A stretch of DNA of 64,000 nt from Euonymus europaeus (Eukaryota; Streptophyta; Magnoliopsida; Celastrales; Celastraceae), in assembly GCA_963580455.1 (NCBI GenBank), contig OY756961.1, forward strand, positions 23,479,001-23,543,000, given 5' to 3'. This document shows, piece by piece, positions 60,292 to 64,000 of this stretch (within the stretch, counting starts at the first letter, position 1; each line of letters opens with the position of its first letter). A model generated the notes under the pieces. The model saw nothing but the letters and a program-made list of their open reading frames with translations, was not told the DNA's origin and did not search any database. The position numbers and the translations under genes are program-made.

Positions 60292-60540
60292 TGCTTCGAA
60301 TCTCACATCGCTCAAGAGAATATCTTATGTGTAAAAATAGGAGGTCAAATGCCTTATTGTGCCATAATCGATTTTTCTTGAAGCAGTTAGATCATATCCC
60401 ATTGAAATTCAGTAGTTAAGCATGCTTTGATGAGAACAATATTGAGATGAGCGACCTCTTGAGAAGACAAATCCGTGTGAATATTTAAGAGGATCTAAAG
60501 CGGATAGATTGTGATATTGATAAAAACGCGGGTTGTTACA
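60292..60540 (+). mobile_element. Cassandra-type solo LTR
   Basis: Seen: a segment of about 250 bp starting near TGCTTCGAATCTCACATCGC and ending GGTTGTTACA. Its second half (60390-60470) aligns to plant 5S rRNA: GATCATATCCCATTGAAATT for GATCCCATCAGAACT, then CAGTAGTTAAGCATGCTTTG for CGCAGTTAAGCGTGCTTGG, then GAGATGAGCGACCTCTTGAG for GGATGGGTGACCTCCTGGG. Known: Cassandra TRIM elements carry a 5S-derived block with polymerase III promoter boxes in each LTR. No primer-binding site or second LTR follows, so this is a solo or broken LTR. The exact left end is uncertain. Confidence 0.72.
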
Positions 60541-62575
60541 AATATCATATAAATTTGTTGTTATATATTCGATATAAGCCTAAATTCGGGTATTTAGGTC
60601 TATTTATACACAAAATTTTTTTTATTATTTTTTTATATGGCACAAATTTTTTGCTGGATGACAAGGAAAGTTTGATCAAAATCTAGCGAATGCCCACAAG
60701 AAGAGAGAGGAGATATCTTTAATTGTGTCCAATACTGTCTCACATTTCAAGTAAAGCGCAGTCAACACAATTTTGAGTTTGACTTCTGAACCAAATTATA
60801 ATGTCATAAGTTTCTCCTACTTTCAATTATTACATATAGAAGACAAAACCAAGTGATTTTATCATTTATGCAATTTATTAATTTTGCTCCAATATTTGAA
60901 GCAAACTTGAAAACTTCATACTTGGTGACTTCTATTTATTTATTTATTTATTTATTTTTATAACCCAAATGTTGATGACTCATGACGCCATCATGAATTG
61001 GTTGTATATGCTTATGATATTTACAATTTTAATAAGCAATAAATATATTAATATTAATATTTAACTAATAATTTATACCAATTATGGAAAATTTGAAGAT
61101 TTTAAGCTTCCTATTTAGGTTACTTTACTTTTCTAATGTTTCATGATTAGGTTAAAAAAAAGTTTAATTTAAGCAAATATCAGGTTGTTTGGTCAATAAT
61201 TGATGATGTAACCTAGTGACTTTTCTTTCTTCTTGAAAATAATACCTAGAAGTTTGAATAATAGTAGTAGAAACTTCAACTAATTTTTTGAAGGAATATC
61301 CAGAATAGAGTTTCGACCTTTCAATTTGTAAAGCCTGTTGACACACTCGGGTCCAGCCCAAAATAGCTAATAAAGCCCACTAGTACAAGCCCATGTGTTT
61401 AAATGTCATCCGTATGTCTTAATCTAAGAAGCATCAATTTCTGATTTTTCGCTCGACTCGCTACTCAGTTTTGTTTAATTGTAAATATTAGATTTAACTG
61501 CGCCACATGTCAAATTTTTAGTGGTGCACAGCCACCACTAAATATATATCCTTTTCATGCCTATAAATACTAACGTAAGTCATTTCCTTTATGTTTGTAT
61601 TTTTTAATAAATCCCTTGATGAAAATATCATCTATGTTGTGGATCATCCGGCATAAAATTAAATCGATTTTCAAATATTGTAGATAAATCTCAATCTATG
61701 TTTCACACATCTTTTTCAAAGTTTCGATGTGCAGCTTCCCCTTAGTTGTGACAATTTTGGATGTATCTTTGTCAATTTTGTTCCACTAGTATTTTTATAA
61801 CATTCTCTCTTAGTCCGAATTGTTTTTTAACATTCTCATTCCACAATTACATTATAAGGCCTTTCGAATTTCGCTACTTGTTTGATTTAAACGGCCTTCA
61901 TTCCACCACTATATTATAAGGCTTTTCGAATTTTGCTACTTGTTTAATTTAAGCCGTCTTCCCCGTCCTCATGTAATTTCAACTAAACCCAAATTTACTT
62001 TCTTAAGTAATTTCTGCCTAAAAATTATATACACATCTCCTTTTAAATTCCCCAACATGAAGTTTGTTTGTGCCAATGTTAAATAAAATATTTCTTAAAT
62101 GGGGAAGATCATTAACCCACACAGCCAAGTTTCTTATGACACAATTATAACCATACTGTCTGACAAAAACTTTTCAAGTCTGGATCTAAAATAATCAAAA
62201 TATGTAGTAAGCTTGACACTATCAAGTAAATCAATTATTCTTAGATGTTATATGTGGCATTTCTCCCACTTGATCTCCCTTTACACTTAAGACTTTTAAT
62301 CATTGGAGGATTTTTGCAATCCTGCAGTGATTGCAAAAAGTTCACAATCCTTTCAGAAGCAGAAAATATCACAAGATTAAGACAAGAAACAGAGAAGAAA
62401 AACAGTCACAGGGTGTCCTGTTTTTTGGTTCATGACTATAATAATTCATAACAAAGCCGGTAATTATTTCACAAGCAGAATAAACTATTCTGCAATCAAC
62501 AAAATCATCATCAATGAACATCAAAAGAAATCATTGAACCCATTTCCAATCCCCAAATTGGCCTTCCAAAAAGTC
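60541..62575. repeat. Intergenic DNA with a 62-bp two-copy tandem repeat
   Basis: A unit beginning CATTCCAC and containing ATTATAAGGC, TTTCGAATTT and GCTACTTGTTT occurs at about 61837-61898 and 61899-61960 with several differences. An (ATTT)n tract lies at about 60938-60957. No gene is supported. The last 200 bp probably hold the 3' UTR of the gene at 62576-63178. Confidence 0.55.
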
Positions 62576-63178
62576 CTAATTGCACAAAATAACCCTCGTC
62601 AATCCAACAACAATACATGAAACAGAGCAGAAGAAGAGAGTCACAAAGTCTCTACTACTCCATTTCTTCACAACCTTCACTTCGACTCTCAGACTCTTCG
62701 CCCTCCGAAGCGCATCGACTTCCTTCAGCAAATCAAATTCCAATCCTTTCTTCTTCAACTCCTCCACACACTTCCCCAACAGGTTCCCATCCTCCTTCTC
62801 CCTATCCAACAACTTCTCCAAGTGCGATTCGGTCTCCGATTTGTACCGAACAGCCCATACCATCCCCAACGAACAGAGCACCAGGGTCAATGATGGAATC
62901 CATGATCTACTGCAAGAAGTCGGGTTCCTGGAGGAGGAACTGAAGAGGAGGAGAAGAGAGAGGGAGTGGAAAAGGAAGAAGAAGATGTAGAGTTGCGTGA
63001 TTTCTTTTCGGACCGAGTCGATTTGCGTCTCTTTCAGGGAGATTCTGTTGAGGATTAGCTCTTCCTCTTTGAGCCATTGCTTGAGGAGGAGCTTGTGAGT
63101 GGGTGTTTCTGCGATTTCGTGAAGTGGGTGTGGGGACCTTGGTTCCATGATTGATGGGTTTGTGCTATGATCTGCCAT
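62576..63178 (-). CDS. Plant membrane protein of unknown function
   Basis: Seen: one exon, 200 aa. Hydrophilic N-terminus, then a charged helix (KQWLKEEELILNRISLKETQ, 33-52). Three strongly hydrophobic segments follow: about 62-80 (LYIFFFLFHSLSLLLLFS), 93-110 (WIPSLTLVLCSLGMVWAV) and 178-198 (FVTLFFCSVSCIVVGLTRVI). Between the second and third is a long Lys/Glu-rich helical stretch (about 111-172) likely to form a coiled coil. Inferred: a small integral membrane protein with a coiled-coil loop. It resembles conserved uncharacterised plant proteins but I cannot assign a name or function. The start at 63178 (MADHS) is the only good ATG upstream of the conserved region. A long plus-strand open frame over the same bases is a shadow. 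Confidence 0.85.
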   Translation of the reverse strand: MADHSTNPSIMEPRSPHPLHEIAETPTHKLLLKQWLKEEELILNRISLKETQIDSVRKEITQLYIFFFLFHSLSLLLLFSSSSRNPTSCSRSWIPSLTLVLCSLGMVWAVRYKSETESHLEKLLDREKEDGNLLGKCVEELKKKGLEFDLLKEVDALRRAKSLRVEVKVVKKWSSRDFVTLFFCSVSCIVVGLTRVILCN

Positions 63179-64000
63179 GAATTATACAATAATACTGTAA
63201 ATGTAGAGACGGAAACGGAATCAGTGGAATTGAAGGAGGAAGAGAGAGAGAAGGAGAGAGAAATTGTGGGATTTCGATTTCTTGTGATTTGAATTATGGG
63301 TTTTAACGGTCGGGCGTGTACATGTTTGATTTTTTTGAATGATTGTAACGGGCGGATTGATTACGGGGATTTGAATACTCGTTCTTGGACGAAAATACCT
63401 ATGGTGGTGGTGGTGCAATGACGAGTCAGCCCTCCTGGTTCTTCTTTTTTTCCCCTGACCCCTACAACGGTCATATGAGTTGTCTGAATTTCTCAGACTC
63501 AGTTAATACAATTATTTTATATACTTTATTATCATTATTATTGTTTTTTCCCTACTTTTCAGTTTCAACTTTACTGCAAAAATAAAGTTTCATGTATGAT
63601 GAATTTTTTGGTCAGCTGACTAACAATAGTTTACCCATACCTGGCCCGGCCCGGCCCGGCCCTAACTATTTTCATGTCCAAAGCGATACGATACATATAA
63701 GGCTCTATTACAATTTTTTTTCTCCATATACTAATAATGTAATAGTTATACAATTTTTATATTAAAAATGATTAATAAAATCAATAGAAAAACATAAATA
63801 TAAAATATAATTTTAGTGTTTTATAGGTAGTACAATTCAATTAAGATGAAAATATTATCAAGTATGCTTTCAAAATATTTGCCTTATCTTTTCATAAGCA
63901 AATTTGAAATATAGAGAGTGTCTAGTTTGTCAAAACGTCAATGCGTCACACCTAATCCAAGCCCAACAACACATGCCAAAATGCTAGTAATATCATTGGA
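63179..64000. other. 5' flank of the membrane-protein gene; (CCCGG)n tract near window end
   Basis: The first 150 bp are purine-rich and are probably the leader and promoter of the minus-strand gene. A GGCCCGGCCCGGCCCGGCC tract at about 63643-63662, preceded by TTTACCCATACCT, looks like one end of a hAT-like transposon, whose other end would be near or beyond the window edge. Confidence 0.4.

Noticed and set aside
60390..60475. Possible 5S rRNA gene
   Set aside because: Only the 3' two thirds of 5S resemble it, with many mismatches, and it lies within an LTR-like segment. A Cassandra LTR explains it better.
62580..62990. Long plus-strand frames over the membrane-protein gene
   Set aside because: Ser/Arg-rich shadow frames of the minus-strand gene, without features of their own.

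Overview
The window is nuclear DNA of a flowering plant, most likely a eudicot. It is visibly AT-rich, its genes carry GT-AG introns, the protein families are plant-specific (R2R3-MYB, SAUR, CFL1-type WW protein), and the intergenic DNA is full of degraded plant transposons. I cannot name the species from sequence alone.

Five protein-coding genes are supported: (1) 417-2858, minus: an R2R3-MYB transcription factor, 3 exons, 391 aa. (2) 11708-13058, plus: a CURLY FLAG LEAF 1 (CFL1)-like WW-domain/EAR repressor, 2 exons, 251 aa. (3) 30313-42006, plus: NOC3, a nucleolar ribosome-biogenesis factor, 13 exons reconstructed by splice phase, 849 aa, with a dead LINE fragment antisense in its twelfth intron. 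(4) 47927-48367, minus: an intronless SAUR of the SAUR71/72 type, 146 aa. (5) 62576-63178, minus: an intronless plant membrane protein of unknown function, 200 aa. They form no pathway or operon; it is an ordinary low-density plant gene neighbourhood.

The space between genes is where the structure lies. 2.9-11.3 kb: a very small minus-strand LTR element (SMART/TRIM type, 3987-4409) and an inverted-repeat element whose core is telomere-like CCCTAAA-rich DNA (8497-9272). 13-20.5 kb: LTR debris, a Stowaway MITE nested in a copia-like LTR, a foldback element and a 119-bp MITE. 20.6-24.3 kb: a hAT element with perfect 8-bp target duplication (21673-23894), an internally deleted Ac/Ds-style derivative that keeps only a broken BED-finger N-terminus of its transposase, inserted in an older modular repeat. 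26.3-26.9 kb: a rearranged cluster of tRNA-derived SINE pieces with a perfect 95-bp tandem duplication and a 32-bp-arm palindrome. 28.7-29.8 kb: an inverted-repeat element flanked by a 10-bp direct repeat. 42.9-46.7 kb: hAT-like remnants and a composite inverted-repeat element. 48.9-60.6 kb: a 98-bp tandem duplication, a MITE, a CCGG-rich hAT-like element, a minus-strand TRIM with PBS, a broken TTF-finger transposase, a three-unit telomere-motif minisatellite and its inverted relative at 25.5 kb, another MITE, and a Cassandra-type LTR carrying a 5S-rRNA-like block.

No rRNA gene, intact tRNA gene, CRISPR array or virus-like gene was found. I did not find a clearly new multi-gene system; the best leads are the transposon structures and the uncharacterised membrane protein.
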